A DNA stretch of 34,660 nucleotides from Aphanocapsa sp. GSE-SYN-MK-11-07L (GCA_019359715.1 JAHHGS010000122.1:1-34660); one strand, 5' to 3'; counted from the first letter of the stretch, positions 1 through 7,970 are shown. Notes: generated by a model from the letters alone, not told the origin. Program-made: numbers and translations.

Positions 1-2
1 GC

Positions 3-107
3 TATCGCAATCGCAGAAAGCGTTTTGGACTGCGCTTCAATTTGATTGCAGGGCTGTACAACTACGAGCTTGCTCTCACTCAGCGAGCACCAGAGGCAGC
101 AATGTGA
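3..107 (+). mobile_element. 3' end of an IS5-like transposase (cut by window start)
   Basis: The first 34 codons in this frame read as the basic C-terminal tail typical of IS5-like DDE transposases of cyanobacteria (YRNRRKRFGLRFNLIAGLYN, then NYEL), ending in TGA at 105-107. The catalytic part lies outside the window. Just after the stop, around 109-125, the sequence acttttgcaagacgtcta resembles a terminal inverted repeat of such elements, but the partner end is not visible, so the boundary is not proven. The family assignment is from memory of the tail motif. Confidence 0.7.
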
Positions 108-165
108 CTTTTGCAAGACGTCTATTGAGTCCAAGCTAGAGGATGGTCATCACTCCTTATCCCTC

Positions 166-549
166 CTAGCGAATGACATGAATACCAATGCCAATCGTCA
201 ACTGTGCCCAAGTCTTGTCAGCCGTGACCGCGATCGCCTGCTGCTCCATCGCCAAGGCCAGACAAGCGCGATCGCCGAAAGAAAGACCTACAACTTTTGT
301 TTGCTGCCACAATTGAGCGGCTACTTCGGCTTGCGAAATTGTGAAGGGAATAATTTCAACTCCTAATGCCTCAAATTCATCCTGCATCGCATCTGTATCA
401 ATGCCATAGGCAAGTGATTTTTGGATCACTTCTGACCAATTTACCGTTGAGACAGCAGAATCTTGCAAGACGGCCACAACCTTGTCAGTTCCGGTTTCTT
501 GTTGAAGTAAAGCCAGCAACGCAGAGGCATCTAGGACATAGCTACTCAT
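166..549 (-). CDS. PIN-domain ribonuclease toxin, VapC-like
   Basis: This is a 127-residue PIN-domain protein, the usual size for VapC toxins, which are Mg2+-dependent RNases. The acidic active-site residues are in the expected order: Asp in YVLDASALL near the N-terminus, Glu in VNWSEVIQ, Asp in LSFGDRACLALA and Asp in VTADKTW. I chose the ATG at 547-549, which puts the PIN core two residues in. A longer reading from 576 would add ten residues with no family resemblance. This start overlaps the end of the upstream antitoxin by 8 bp, the normal coupling for toxin-antitoxin pairs. The target RNA cannot be inferred. Confidence 0.88.
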   Translation of the reverse strand: MSSYVLDASALLALLQQETGTDKVVAVLQDSAVSTVNWSEVIQKSLAYGIDTDAMQDEFEALGVEIIPFTISQAEVAAQLWQQTKVVGLSFGDRACLALAMEQQAIAVTADKTWAQLTIGIGIHVIR

Positions 550-793
550 TCGCCGCCTCTGCCCGACGTTCAGCAATCAGTTCATCGGCTAAACTCACCC
601 CTGCGGGCACCTGCTTAAAGTGCGACTGAAGACGCTGAAGCACCGCAGATGGTTTTTCAAGGATGAGTTTATCTTGCTCAATTCTGGCCACCAGCCTTGT
701 CCCAATATTGATTGAAAGCGCCCGTCGAATCTCGACTGGAATTACAATTCGACCATGTTCGCCAACCCGAATTTCACCTTGAGATAGTGTCAT
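542..793 (-). CDS. AbrB/MazE-type antitoxin, VapB-like
   Basis: This 83-residue protein has an N-terminal swapped-hairpin AbrB domain (residues about 5-48, including VGEHGRIVIPVEIRRAL and GTRLVARIEQDKLILEKP). That domain is the DNA-binding part of VapB/MazE antitoxins. The charged C-terminal half (LADELIAERRAEA) is the likely toxin-binding tail. It is the first gene of the pair and its stop overlaps the toxin start. Antitoxins of this type bind their own promoter, and a short palindrome lies just upstream of the start. The pair may be chromosomal or carried with nearby mobile DNA. Confidence 0.88.
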   Translation of the reverse strand: MTLSQGEIRVGEHGRIVIPVEIRRALSINIGTRLVARIEQDKLILEKPSAVLQRLQSHFKQVPAGVSLADELIAERRAEAANE

Positions 794-798
794 AAAAT

Positions 799-808
799 CA
801 CTTTAGTG
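799..808. promoter_or_regulatory. Candidate antitoxin operator (short palindrome)
   Basis: CACT-TT-AGTG is an inverted repeat five bases upstream of the antitoxin ATG. AbrB-type antitoxins commonly repress their own operon through palindromes in this position. At 4 bp per arm it could also be chance. Confidence 0.25.
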
Positions 809-907
809 TCGCTATTTTTTATTGTGACAGATTTTGTAAATCCGTCATTCCTGAACCGAACACTCCAGAATTGGTCATCAGAGAAGATTGCATTCATTGC
901 TCAAACT

Positions 908-1657
908 CTAAAAGCCAACCAGCTTTTCAACACTGCCACGGCGATAGAGGTTGGTCTGGCGGCGATGGGCGTATTTGGTTGGCAGTCCTGCTGCTGCCAA
1001 GCGCTGTCCAGCTTCGCCAATTTGACAGTCGAGGATCTGGGCGGCTGTTTCTAAAGGAATCCAGCTTTGGTCGAGCTGCTTGAGGAGCTTTGCCTCTGGA
1101 ATTTCCAGCATTTCGGTCAGTAAATGTTTAGCCAGTAACCAACAGGCCAGGGTATCGGCTTCGGCTCGGTGGGCTGCCCCGACCTGAAAGCCAAAGTGCT
1201 GCACCAAGTTGGGCAGGCTGCGCGAAGGTAAGTCGGCCAGCAGCAGCCGGGCAAGCTTAACAGTGCAAAACTGCTGTTCAGGCGGACGGATGTAGGGTAA
1301 GCCTAAATACTGGTATTCCGATCGCAAAAAACTATAGTCAAAGTTTAAGTTGTGGGCGGTCAGGACGCCTTTCTGCAAAATATCCTGATACTTTGGCCAA
1401 ACTTCGGCTGGCATCGGGGCAGCATCAACCATGGCTTGGGTAATGCCAGTGAACTGAGTAATCTGCTCTGGCACTTGGACTTGTGGGTTGATCAGGTGAG
1501 TCTGTTGCCAGTGAATGCCATCCGCCAAGCTAGCCTGGAGGACAGAGACTTCAATCACCCGACAGCGATGGGGACTGACGCCGGTGGTTTCAATATCCAC
1601 AATTGTCAGGGTTTGCTGACTGATTTGACGGTAGAAATTAATCAGATCGAGGGACAA
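908..1657 (-). CDS. DnaQ/epsilon-like 3'-5' exonuclease (DEDDh)
   Basis: The 249-residue protein has an N-terminal DEDDh exonuclease domain. Exo I is IVDIETTGVSPH (about residues 19-30), Exo II is AHNLNFDYSFLRSE, and Exo III is GAAHRAEADTLACW with the His and Asp of the DEDDh signature. Such domains remove nucleotides from 3' ends of DNA or RNA and occur as the DNA polymerase III epsilon subunit and as stand-alone nucleases. The last 70 residues (PLETAAQILDCQIGEAGQRL onward) form a separate small helical region that I cannot name. The start used is TTG at 1655-1657, since no ATG or GTG precedes the exonuclease fold in frame. No clear ribosome binding site was seen. It stands alone between divergent neighbours. 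Confidence 0.85.
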   Translation of the reverse strand: MSLDLINFYRQISQQTLTIVDIETTGVSPHRCRVIEVSVLQASLADGIHWQQTHLINPQVQVPEQITQFTGITQAMVDAAPMPAEVWPKYQDILQKGVLTAHNLNFDYSFLRSEYQYLGLPYIRPPEQQFCTVKLARLLLADLPSRSLPNLVQHFGFQVGAAHRAEADTLACWLLAKHLLTEMLEIPEAKLLKQLDQSWIPLETAAQILDCQIGEAGQRLAAAGLPTKYAHRRQTNLYRRGSVEKLVGF

Positions 1658-1859
1658 AATGCTTTTGTATTCAGGCGAGGGCGATCGGAATTTATTCTAC
1701 AGTCATGTTTATGCACCTCCAACCCACTTGCAATAGTGCCGAGGATAAACAGGGCAATTTGTCCTTGAGATTGCCTGAAAAATCAAAGCAGATCCGCAGG
1801 GGTTAACAAGGCCGCTATACTCCAAATATACGCACTGAACTTTTAGTAATTTTTACTGT

Positions 1860-2522
1860 GTGAGCCAAGCCATGACATCCTCCGCTGCCTCGACAACCAG
1901 AGCTGATATAGGCGAACTGCGGCGCTTAAAGTCCCTACTGCCGCCGGAATTGCAAAGTTGGGTCATGGTAGAAGCCACAATGGCCGTCAATCCACCCCTG
2001 ATCACCTGCGAAGAAGTCGGCCGAGATCAGGTAGAAGTTCAAATTGACTTGGCCCGCTGGGATCAGTTGGCCAAAGACCAGCGCAATTTACTGTTTTGGC
2101 ATGAAGTGGCCCGGATTCAAAACGATACGATTCCGAAAGACGGCTGGGAAATGGCCGCTTTGGCGATCGGGCTGGGCGGTGCCGTCGGCGAACTGTGGGT
2201 GCAAGATGGCTTGCTGCTATTGCTGGCAGTTGCCCTGTGCGGATTTTCTGGCTATCGACTCTATCAGCGCAACAGTGGCGACAAGATCATCAAAGAAACG
2301 ATCGCTGCTGATGAAAAGGCGATCGCCCTGGCCACCCGGTTTGGCTACACCTTGCCGAATGCCTATAAAAGCTTGGGTAGCGCCTTAAAGTCGCTAATTG
2401 ACCAAAGCCCGAATAAACGGCAGCGCAAAAAGTATGAAGCTCGCCTGCAAGCCCTGAAAGTCAGTGCCAGCGAAGCCAAGTCTAAAAGCCGCGCCATGCG
2501 CGGAGAAGAGGGTCGCGCCTAA
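1860..2522 (+). CDS. DUF3318 family cyanobacterial membrane protein
   Basis: The 220-residue protein matches the cyanobacteria-restricted DUF3318 family (ELRRLKSLLPPELQSWVMVE, then the HEVARIQNDTIPKDGWE region). Function is unknown. One or two hydrophobic segments occur at about residues 95-130 (AALAIGLGGAVGEL and LLLLLAVALCGFSGYRLYQR). The C-terminal third is highly basic and probably cytoplasmic (SPNKRQRKKYEARLQALK). The reading used begins at GTG 1860; ATG at 1872 is equally possible. It converges with the antiporter gene, leaving 19 bp between the stops. Confidence 0.78.
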   Translation: MSQAMTSSAASTTRADIGELRRLKSLLPPELQSWVMVEATMAVNPPLITCEEVGRDQVEVQIDLARWDQLAKDQRNLLFWHEVARIQNDTIPKDGWEMAALAIGLGGAVGELWVQDGLLLLLAVALCGFSGYRLYQRNSGDKIIKETIAADEKAIALATRFGYTLPNAYKSLGSALKSLIDQSPNKRQRKKYEARLQALKVSASEAKSKSRAMRGEEGRA

Positions 2523-2541
2523 AGTTCTGGTTGCAAAACAT

Positions 2542-3630
2542 TCAAGCTGGGTGGAAATAAAAGGCGGCTCCCAAAATCACATAGGTGGCTAGGAGTAAAA
2601 CACCTTCTAGCCAATTAGAGCGGCCGTCGAGGCTAATTAGGTTGGCAATCGTGACGGCGATCGCCACGGCCACCACTTCAAACGGATTGAAGTTGAGATC
2701 CATTGGTTGTCCGATCACCTGCCCGACTAAAACCAGCAGCGGCGCGACCAGCAAGGCCACCAGCAAACTTGACCCCATCGCCACAGAGACTGACAAATCC
2801 ATATTGTTCTTGAGCGCCACTCTGACCGCCGTCACGTACTCGGCAGCGCCACCCACCAAGGGCAGCAAAATCACCCCCGTAAACAACGGCGTTAAACCCA
2901 AGCCGCTGGTCGCTTCTTCGACCACGCCCACAAACAGCTCCGACTCAAAGGCAACGGCGACTGTAGATACAACCAGCACCCCTAGCCAAAGCCAGAGATT
3001 GGGTTGATGAGCGGTCTTGTGATCTCCTGCCTGCAATTCTTCCTCTAAATCAACCAGACCAACATCGTAGAGGTAGCGATGGGTTTTGAGCGAAAACAGC
3101 AGCGTCAGGGCATAGACAACAACCAACACGACGGAAGCGGTTTCAGACAAATGGGCGATCGCGCTTTCCTCGACGCCATCGGCGGTAAAAACCACCATCG
3201 CGGGCAGCAAAATCGCAATCACCGCCAGGGTCATCGTCGAGCCATTCACTCGCGCGATCGTCGATTGAAATTCTTGCTCTTTAAACCGGAGTCCACCCAA
3301 AAACATCGACAGCCCCATCACCAGCAGCAGATTGCTAATAATCGTGCCGGTAATACTGGCTTTGACAATATCCACCAGCCCCGCCTTGAGGGCGACCAAG
3401 GCAATAATCAGCTCCGTCGCATTGCCGAACAGGGCATTCAGCAGCGCCCCAATCGATGGCCCGGCCACGATCGCCACTTCCTCGGTGGCGGTGCTGAGCC
3501 AAATTGCGAGGGGAATAATCGCGATCGCTGAAGTGGCAAAAATTGCTAAGGAACCCCAGTCTAAATACTCTGCTAGTAGCGAAATTGGGATGAAAATCAG
3601 AAGCCCAAACGAAATGATTTTTTTGACCAT
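2542..3630 (-). CDS. cax: Ca2+/H+ antiporter, CaCA superfamily (CAX)
   Basis: The protein is 362 residues with about eleven hydrophobic segments. It carries the two inverted alpha-repeat motifs of CAX exchangers: GNATELIIALVALK (Glu near 73) and GGAAEYVTAVRVALK (Glu near 264), whose acidic residues bind Ca2+. An acidic loop (DVGLVDLEEELQAGD, about 189-203) separates the two halves, as in the family. CAX proteins use the proton gradient to move Ca2+ out of the cytoplasm. I used ATG at 3628-3630; GTG directly before it could also serve. It reads divergently from the peroxiredoxin gene. Confidence 0.92.
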   Translation of the reverse strand: MVKKIISFGLLIFIPISLLAEYLDWGSLAIFATSAIAIIPLAIWLSTATEEVAIVAGPSIGALLNALFGNATELIIALVALKAGLVDIVKASITGTIISNLLLVMGLSMFLGGLRFKEQEFQSTIARVNGSTMTLAVIAILLPAMVVFTADGVEESAIAHLSETASVVLVVVYALTLLFSLKTHRYLYDVGLVDLEEELQAGDHKTAHQPNLWLWLGVLVVSTVAVAFESELFVGVVEEATSGLGLTPLFTGVILLPLVGGAAEYVTAVRVALKNNMDLSVSVAMGSSLLVALLVAPLLVLVGQVIGQPMDLNFNPFEVVAVAIAVTIANLISLDGRSNWLEGVLLLATYVILGAAFYFHPA

Positions 3631-3763
3631 CACTGCTGAAAAATAAGGGAAAAATTGATCGGGTTAATGCCAAGGTAAAATCGTTATGATTATGATATGG
3701 TCAGCTCGGCTAGATGTAACCGATTGTAAACAATTGGTCAGGCTAATCCGCAATCACATTGAT

Positions 3764-3792
3764 TTGACATTGATTTAGGTGCTTGCTACAAG
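3764..3792 (+). promoter_or_regulatory. Putative sigma70-type promoter of the peroxiredoxin gene
   Basis: A perfect -35 box TTGACA (3764-3769) is followed by a 17-bp spacer and TACAAG (3787-3792), matching TATAAT at four of six positions. A transcript would start near 3799, giving a 40-nt leader. That leader contains the ribosome binding site AAGGAG (3823-3828), nine bases before the ATG. Confidence 0.5.
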
Positions 3793-3837
3793 CTGTTAGA
3801 GTACGCAAGACGCAAACGTTTTAAGGAGTAGTATTCC

Positions 3838-4437
3838 ATGACTGATCACGAATGCTTACGAGTTGGGCAAGCTGCTCCCGACTTTACGGCGACTGCGGTT
3901 TACGATCAAGAGTTTAAGACAATTAAACTCTCTGATTATCGGGGTAAATACGTTGTGCTGTTTTTCTACCCCTTAGACTTTACCTTTGTTTGCCCGACCG
4001 AAATTACTGCCTTTAGCGATCGCTACGGCGACTTTAAGAGCATCAACACCGAAATTTTGGGCGTTTCTGTCGATAGTCAGTTTTCTCACCTGGCTTGGAC
4101 TCAGACCGATCGCAAATCTGGTGGAGTTGGCGACCTCAACTATCCGCTGGTGGCTGACCTCAAAAAGGAAATCAGCATTGCCTACAACGTCTTGGTGCCA
4201 GAAGAAGGACTTTCTCTGCGCGGGCTGTTCATCATCGACAAGGACGGGATGATTCAACACGCCACCATCAACAACCTGGCGTTTGGGCGGAGCGTAGACG
4301 AAACCCTCCGCACCCTGCAAGCGATTCAGCACGTTCAGTCCCACCCAGACGAAGTCTGCCCGGCTGGCTGGCAACCTGGTGACCAAACCATGAATCCCGA
4401 TCCAGTCAAATCCAAGGTTTACTTCGCTTCTGTCTAA
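3838..4437 (+). CDS. Typical 2-Cys peroxiredoxin (Prx1/AhpC)
   Basis: This 199-residue peroxiredoxin reduces H2O2 and organic peroxides, normally with thioredoxin as electron donor. The peroxidatic Cys52 sits in [13 protein letters not shown] and the resolving Cys175 in DEVCPAGW, as in typical 2-Cys enzymes that work as obligate dimers and decamers. A GGVGDL motif (about 96-101) and a C-terminal YF (196-197) are present. Those two features are associated with sensitivity to hyperoxidation of the peroxidatic cysteine in eukaryotic-type 2-Cys enzymes. The start is supported by a strong AAGGAG nine bases upstream. Confidence 0.95.
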   Translation: MTDHECLRVGQAAPDFTATAVYDQEFKTIKLSDYRGKYVVLFFYPLDFTFVCPTEITAFSDRYGDFKSINTEILGVSVDSQFSHLAWTQTDRKSGGVGDLNYPLVADLKKEISIAYNVLVPEEGLSLRGLFIIDKDGMIQHATINNLAFGRSVDETLRTLQAIQHVQSHPDEVCPAGWQPGDQTMNPDPVKSKVYFASV

Positions 4438-4473
4438 GGTCACGGGTATTGCTGGTTAGTGACCAGACTGGTC
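4438..4473 (+). other. Inverted repeats after the peroxiredoxin stop
   Basis: GGTCAC (4438-4443) pairs with GTGACC 15 bases later. It overlaps a second perfect palindrome, GACCAG-A-CTGGTC (4461-4473). The two are mutually exclusive hairpins. No T-run follows, so a classical terminator is not supported. They may protect the 3' end of the mRNA. Confidence 0.3.
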
Positions 4474-4671
4474 ATAGCTCTGTGATCTCTGAATGTGCTG
4501 AAGCAATCGCAAAGCACTTTAAACCTAACTAGTCGTCAATTGAATAGTTCTATCCTTGAGAAATTTGCTTCTCATTGCGTTGCTTAAGCCATCTTATGGA
4601 CTTATCGAAAGACATTACGAGCGATGCATAGGGAGCCTAGCAGTACAATGCACAAGTGATATAATAGGTTC

Positions 4672-4731
4672 ACAGTCAAGAGGTCTGACTTTTCAGATCG
4701 CGAAAGCATGGTCTTTCCTTGACTGTTTTTT
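4672..4731 (+). ncRNA. Candidate small structured RNA, or long-loop intrinsic terminator
   Basis: ACAGTCAAG (4672-4680) pairs perfectly with CTTGACTGT (4718-4726) and is followed at once by six T residues. Inside the closing stem, TCTGA-CTTT-TCAGA forms a second hairpin and GC-GAAA-GC a third with a GNRA loop, so a three-way shape is possible. A perfect TATAAT lies just upstream (4660-4665), with a poor -35 (CTAGCA) 17 bases before it. It would yield an RNA of about 60 nt ending in U. An overlapping 60-codon frame (4556-4738) has no recognisable protein content. It matches no RNA family I recognise. Confidence 0.35.
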
Positions 4732-4738
4732 GATTTAA

Positions 4739-5059
4739 ATAAGGAAGACGTGTATTTATAGAAATGGTGACACTCAGAGAGGGGTCATCATTTTTGACAA
4801 GTCTACCTATGAAACAACAATTCAATCTTTGGCAACTGACTTTAGGACAATTGGATATACTTGGGGCGTAATCAGAAATTTTTCAGAAGTTCCTCTATTT
4901 CTAGATTCAAAAGCATCAAGATTAATTCAACTCGCAGATCTGGTTGCTGACTCAGTTTTTAGATCTTTTGAAAAGGGCGATAGCAGATTTTTTCAAATCA
5001 TTGAGCCTAGATTTGACTCTGAAGGTGGAATAAAGCATGGGTTACATATTTTGCAATAA
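4739..5059 (+). pseudogene. C-terminal remnant of a DUF3800 protein
   Basis: An open frame of 106 codons, bounded upstream by TAA at 4736-4738, encodes only the C-terminal half of a DUF3800 protein. The recognisable parts are RGVIIFDKSTYETTIQ, then EVPLFLDSKASRLIQLAD and LVADSVFRSFEKGDSRFFQI, ending in GGIKHGLHILQ. Full-length members have about 200-270 residues and begin with a DES-type motif that is absent here. The first in-frame ATG (4829) falls inside the domain and no good start is present. DUF3800 proteins have an RNase H-like fold and often lie near mobile elements. I call this a truncated, probably non-functional copy. Confidence 0.7.
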
Positions 5060-5102
5060 GTCACAACGGAGTAAAACAAGTTCCTAGGACGAAGTTACCC
5101 GA

Positions 5103-6335
5103 CTAGAGGCTGATTGCTTGAGCCGCCAGCCAGCTTGTTGTCCAGGCGCTCTGAAAATTGAACCCGCCGGTAACGCCATCAATGTCTAGAACTTCGCCCG
5201 CAAAGTATAGCCCCGGACAGCAGCGACTCTCCATCGTTTTGAAGTTGACTTGCTTTAGATCAACCCCGCCACAGGTGACGAATTCTTCTTTAAATACTCC
5301 CTTCCCCCGAACAGTGTAAGTGCCTTGGAGTGACTCTTGGAGCAGCGTCCTTAGCATTGAGTTAGACAAATCTGCCCAGCGTTTTTGGTCATCAATGCCA
5401 GCGATCGCGCAGAACCGCTGCCAGAGTCGTTGGGGCAACAAGACCGGGCAATTGCTGGCGATCGCCCGCCGCGGCAACTGCGACTTAACGGCTAATAGCT
5501 GCTGCTGGAGGCTGTCTCGATTGGCGTTTGGCAGCCAGTTAACCATTAACTTGGCTCGGTAACGGTTGGCGTGCAAGATTCTGGCTCCCCAAGCAGACAG
5601 CTTCAGCACGGCTGGCCCACTCAGTCCCCAATGCGTAATTAGCAAAGCCCCAGACTGCTCTAAAGGTTTTTGATCAGGCACGATGAGTCGCAAATGAACA
5701 GGGTTAACGCTCAAGCCAGCTAGCCCTTGCAAACGCGGGTCGTCCAGGTTAAAGGTAAACAAAGACGGCACAGGCGGATGAATCTGGTGCCCAAGCTCAG
5801 TCGCAATTCGCCAGCCCTGGGGACTGCTGCCGGTTGCTAACAGCAGGCGATCGCCCTGCCAAGTTTCGCCCGACCGCCCATAAACCGTAAATAGCGGGGG
5901 TGCGGCTGGGTCTGGATTGGCTGCAACCCGGACAACGGCTGCCCCAATCATGATCCTGACTCCCAGCCGACGAGCAGTGTCCACTAAACAATCGACAATC
6001 GTGGCTGAATCATCGGTGACCGGAAACATCCGCCCATCCGCTTCGGTTTTTAGCGGCACGCCTTTGGCGGCAAACCAATCTACAGTGTCACGGGTTTGAA
6101 AGCGGCTAAAAGCTCCCCACAGCGCCTTGCCGCCACGGGGGTAATGCTGCACCAGCAGCCCCGGATCAAAGCAGGCATGAGTAACATTGCAGCGTCCGCC
6201 GCCTGAGATCCGCACCTTGGCTAGCAGTTCTCGCCCCGCTTCTAGCAGGGTTACCTGAGCTTGGGGGTTAGCTTCGGCGGCGGCGATCGCCCCAAAAAAA
6301 CCCGCTGCCCCGCCGCCAACCACAATCACACGCAT
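5103..6335 (-). CDS. HI0933/YhiN-family FAD-dependent oxidoreductase
   Basis: The 410-residue flavoprotein starts with a Rossmann FAD-binding motif (VIVVGGGAAGFFGAIAAAEA, residues 4-23) followed by LLEAGRELLAKVRISGGGRCN, the signature of the HI0933 family (also called BaiN/RdsA-like). The C-terminal FAD-contacting segment is LYFAGEVLDIDGVTGGFNFQ. Members are present in most bacteria. Their substrate is mostly unknown, although some relatives act on reduced bile-acid or other enone substrates. Start is ATG at 6333-6335. It is not obviously co-transcribed with the cytochrome genes, since a terminator-like hairpin separates them. Confidence 0.88.
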   Translation of the reverse strand: MRVIVVGGGAAGFFGAIAAAEANPQAQVTLLEAGRELLAKVRISGGGRCNVTHACFDPGLLVQHYPRGGKALWGAFSRFQTRDTVDWFAAKGVPLKTEADGRMFPVTDDSATIVDCLVDTARRLGVRIMIGAAVVRVAANPDPAAPPLFTVYGRSGETWQGDRLLLATGSSPQGWRIATELGHQIHPPVPSLFTFNLDDPRLQGLAGLSVNPVHLRLIVPDQKPLEQSGALLITHWGLSGPAVLKLSAWGARILHANRYRAKLMVNWLPNANRDSLQQQLLAVKSQLPRRAIASNCPVLLPQRLWQRFCAIAGIDDQKRWADLSNSMLRTLLQESLQGTYTVRGKGVFKEEFVTCGGVDLKQVNFKTMESRCCPGLYFAGEVLDIDGVTGGFNFQSAWTTSWLAAQAISL

Positions 6336-6449
6336 AAACCCACATCAACCGCGACGATAGTGACAATAGGATTGAAATAAGGATTGAAGGATTAAAGTCC
6401 TGTAGCAATCCTAGCTGGATTGATGTACGGGGTTGCCGCTTACAATAAC

Positions 6450-6480
6450 CAAAACAAAACCCCTCAAACTGGAGGGGTCT
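6450..6480 (-). terminator. Rho-independent terminator of the cytochrome cluster
   Basis: On the minus strand a 7-bp stem ACCCCTC/GAGGGGT (arms at 6472-6478 and 6459-6465, loop of six) is followed by TTTTGTTTTGG. It lies 30 bp beyond the petJ stop and would end the petJ transcript. Confidence 0.75.
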
Positions 6481-6510
6481 AAGCTCAATCAAACTCGGCG
6501 TTGGTAATTT

Positions 6511-6849
6511 TTAGCCAGCCCAGCCCTTTTCAGATTGGTCTAGCACGTAGGCAGCCACATTCGCGATATCGTCGTCCGTCAAGCGGCCGGCAAACGCAGG
6601 CATTGCGTTTTTACCATGCTGTACCTGATAGACAATTGCGTCTGAGGAGTTCATATTGAACTGGGCCAGAGCATCTTTCTTTAGGGTCTTGTTCGCCATA
6701 ATTACGTTATTACCACCCATGTGGCAAGCAGCGCAGTTGGCGCTAAACACCTTGCTGCCGCTACCCAAATCAGCCGCTAAGACAGGGCTGCTGAAGCTAA
6801 ATGTAAATAGGGCGATCGCCAATAAGACAATCGAAAACAGTTTTCTCAA
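6511..6849 (-). CDS. petJ: Cytochrome c6 (soluble photosystem I donor)
   Basis: This is the class I c-type cytochrome of the thylakoid lumen that carries electrons from cytochrome b6f to photosystem I or to the terminal oxidase. The heme site is CAACH (Cys39, Cys42, His43) and the sixth ligand is the Met in AMPAFAGRL (about residue 83). Residues 1-25 are a signal peptide ending [10 protein letters not shown] chose the TTG at 6847-6849: it gives [10 protein letters not shown], the expected signal-peptide start, and has AAGAGGAG seven bases upstream. The longer frame from 6891 adds an unlikely 14-residue leader. It is the last gene of the psbV-psbV2-petJ cluster. Confidence 0.95.
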   Translation of the reverse strand: MRKLFSIVLLAIALFTFSFSSPVLAADLGSGSKVFSANCAACHMGGNNVIMANKTLKKDALAQFNMNSSDAIVYQVQHGKNAMPAFAGRLTDDDIANVAAYVLDQSEKGWAG

Positions 6850-6938
6850 CGGAGTTCTCCTCTTAAGGTTCAGTCTAGAACAATATATCAATTCTAAGCT
6901 GCTGTTTAGCGCTTACAGATGCCCAAAACAAAAAAATC

Positions 6939-7430
6939 TCAGAAAGTCTCTGACCCCCAGCCGGGCGCTTTTTCGGCTGCTCTCAGCACAAACGCAGCTA
7001 ATTGCTGAAGCTGCTCAGTCGAGAGCCAATCTTCCGGCACCTGACGACACCAAAAGCTCTCTTCGCTGCCATCGTAGGCCATCGGAGTGCGCTGATAGGC
7101 CACCAAGCTACTGACATTATCGCGGGGCGGAACAGCTCCCCGCAGATTTTCGAGGGATAGCGACACGATTGGGTTAGGTAAAGTCGCTCCCCCGACATGA
7201 CAGTTTTTACAGTTTTCTTCAAACAGGTGCTTTCCTACCGTTAATTCTTCTGGAGAAAATAAGCGCACTTCTCCTTCGGCATTCATCGCTAAAGGGACTG
7301 GCTCAGTTGCCTTTAAGTATTGAGCAACATAGGCATCAATGCTTGCCGCCTGGGCAGGCTGGCTGGAAACGATGAGCAGAACCGCCACCCAAAGGGGAAG
7401 CAAACAGCGGAGGATCCAGTTCTTTGGCAT
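6939..7430 (-). CDS. psbV2: Cytochrome c550-like protein PsbV2
   Basis: This is a 163-residue paralogue of PsbV. It has a signal peptide (cleavage after SSQPAQA, about residue 28) and the heme motif CKNCH (Cys74, Cys77, His78). The distal region reads YDGSEESFWCRQVPEDWLS, where PsbV has ELHPS. Cys128, about residue 100 of the mature chain, occupies the region of the sixth heme ligand. This fits the His/Cys heme coordination reported for Thermosynechococcus PsbV2. Function is not settled; it is related to the photosystem II extrinsic cytochrome and can partly replace it in some reports. It lies 48 bp after psbV and 89 bp before petJ, the gene order known from Thermosynechococcus. Confidence 0.9.
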   Translation of the reverse strand: MPKNWILRCLLPLWVAVLLIVSSQPAQAASIDAYVAQYLKATEPVPLAMNAEGEVRLFSPEELTVGKHLFEENCKNCHVGGATLPNPIVSLSLENLRGAVPPRDNVSSLVAYQRTPMAYDGSEESFWCRQVPEDWLSTEQLQQLAAFVLRAAEKAPGWGSETF

Positions 7431-7478
7431 GATTCTGAGTGTGGAAAGGGCCGAAGCAGTCGGGCTGTCAGAGCGAAC

Positions 7479-7970
7479 CTAATAGTAGATTTTGCCGCCG
7501 CCCCATTGACCTTCTAGAACCTTGGGCTGCACCAGAATATGTCCGGCGATCTCCTTTAGCTCGTCATCGGTCAAGTTACGCATAAAGGGGAAGATGTCAG
7601 CACTCTTGAGGCTAGGATGCAATTCAGCGATCGACTCTTCACCATCGTAGGTTGTCGGGTCTTTCATATAGTCCACTAGCCCAGCAATGCTATCGCGGGC
7701 AGGCGTAGCCAGAGCCAGAGTTTTCGGCGCCAAATCTAGACTGGGGTTGGTTTTGGTTACTCCACCGACGTGACAGGTCGCACAGGCATAGTTAAACAGC
7801 CGTTGCCCATCTTCAACCTGCCGGCGGGTCAAGGTAATCGTGTCTCCCTGGGCATTTAACTGTACGGTGCGGGTGGCAGCATCCAGTTGGGCGGCGATCG
7901 CGTTGCCGCTCCAAGCCTGAAAGGCGAAGAATACAGTGGCCATCACCAGCCAAATGTACCTTTTCAGCAT
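7479..7970 (-). CDS. psbV: Cytochrome c550, photosystem II extrinsic protein
   Basis: PsbV binds the lumenal face of photosystem II and stabilises the oxygen-evolving Mn4CaO5 cluster. The 163-residue precursor has a signal peptide of about 26 residues (cleavage after NAIA or AIAA). The heme site is CATCH (Cys63, Cys66, His67), and the distal ligand is His118 in EESIAELHPSLKSADIFP. In the mature chain that is about position 92, as known for this bis-histidine cytochrome. It ends with the conserved GGGKIYY. ATG at 7968-7970 has AAGGAG five bases upstream. It is the first gene of the psbV-psbV2-petJ unit. Confidence 0.97.
   Translation of the reverse strand: MLKRYIWLVMATVFFAFQAWSGNAIAAQLDAATRTVQLNAQGDTITLTRRQVEDGQRLFNYACATCHVGGVTKTNPSLDLAPKTLALATPARDSIAGLVDYMKDPTTYDGEESIAELHPSLKSADIFPFMRNLTDDELKEIAGHILVQPKVLEGQWGGGKIYY

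Noticed and set aside
4556-4738. A 60-codon plus-strand frame before the DUF3800 remnant
   Set aside because: It shows no family resemblance, overlaps the candidate RNA and its T-run, and lacks a ribosome binding site.
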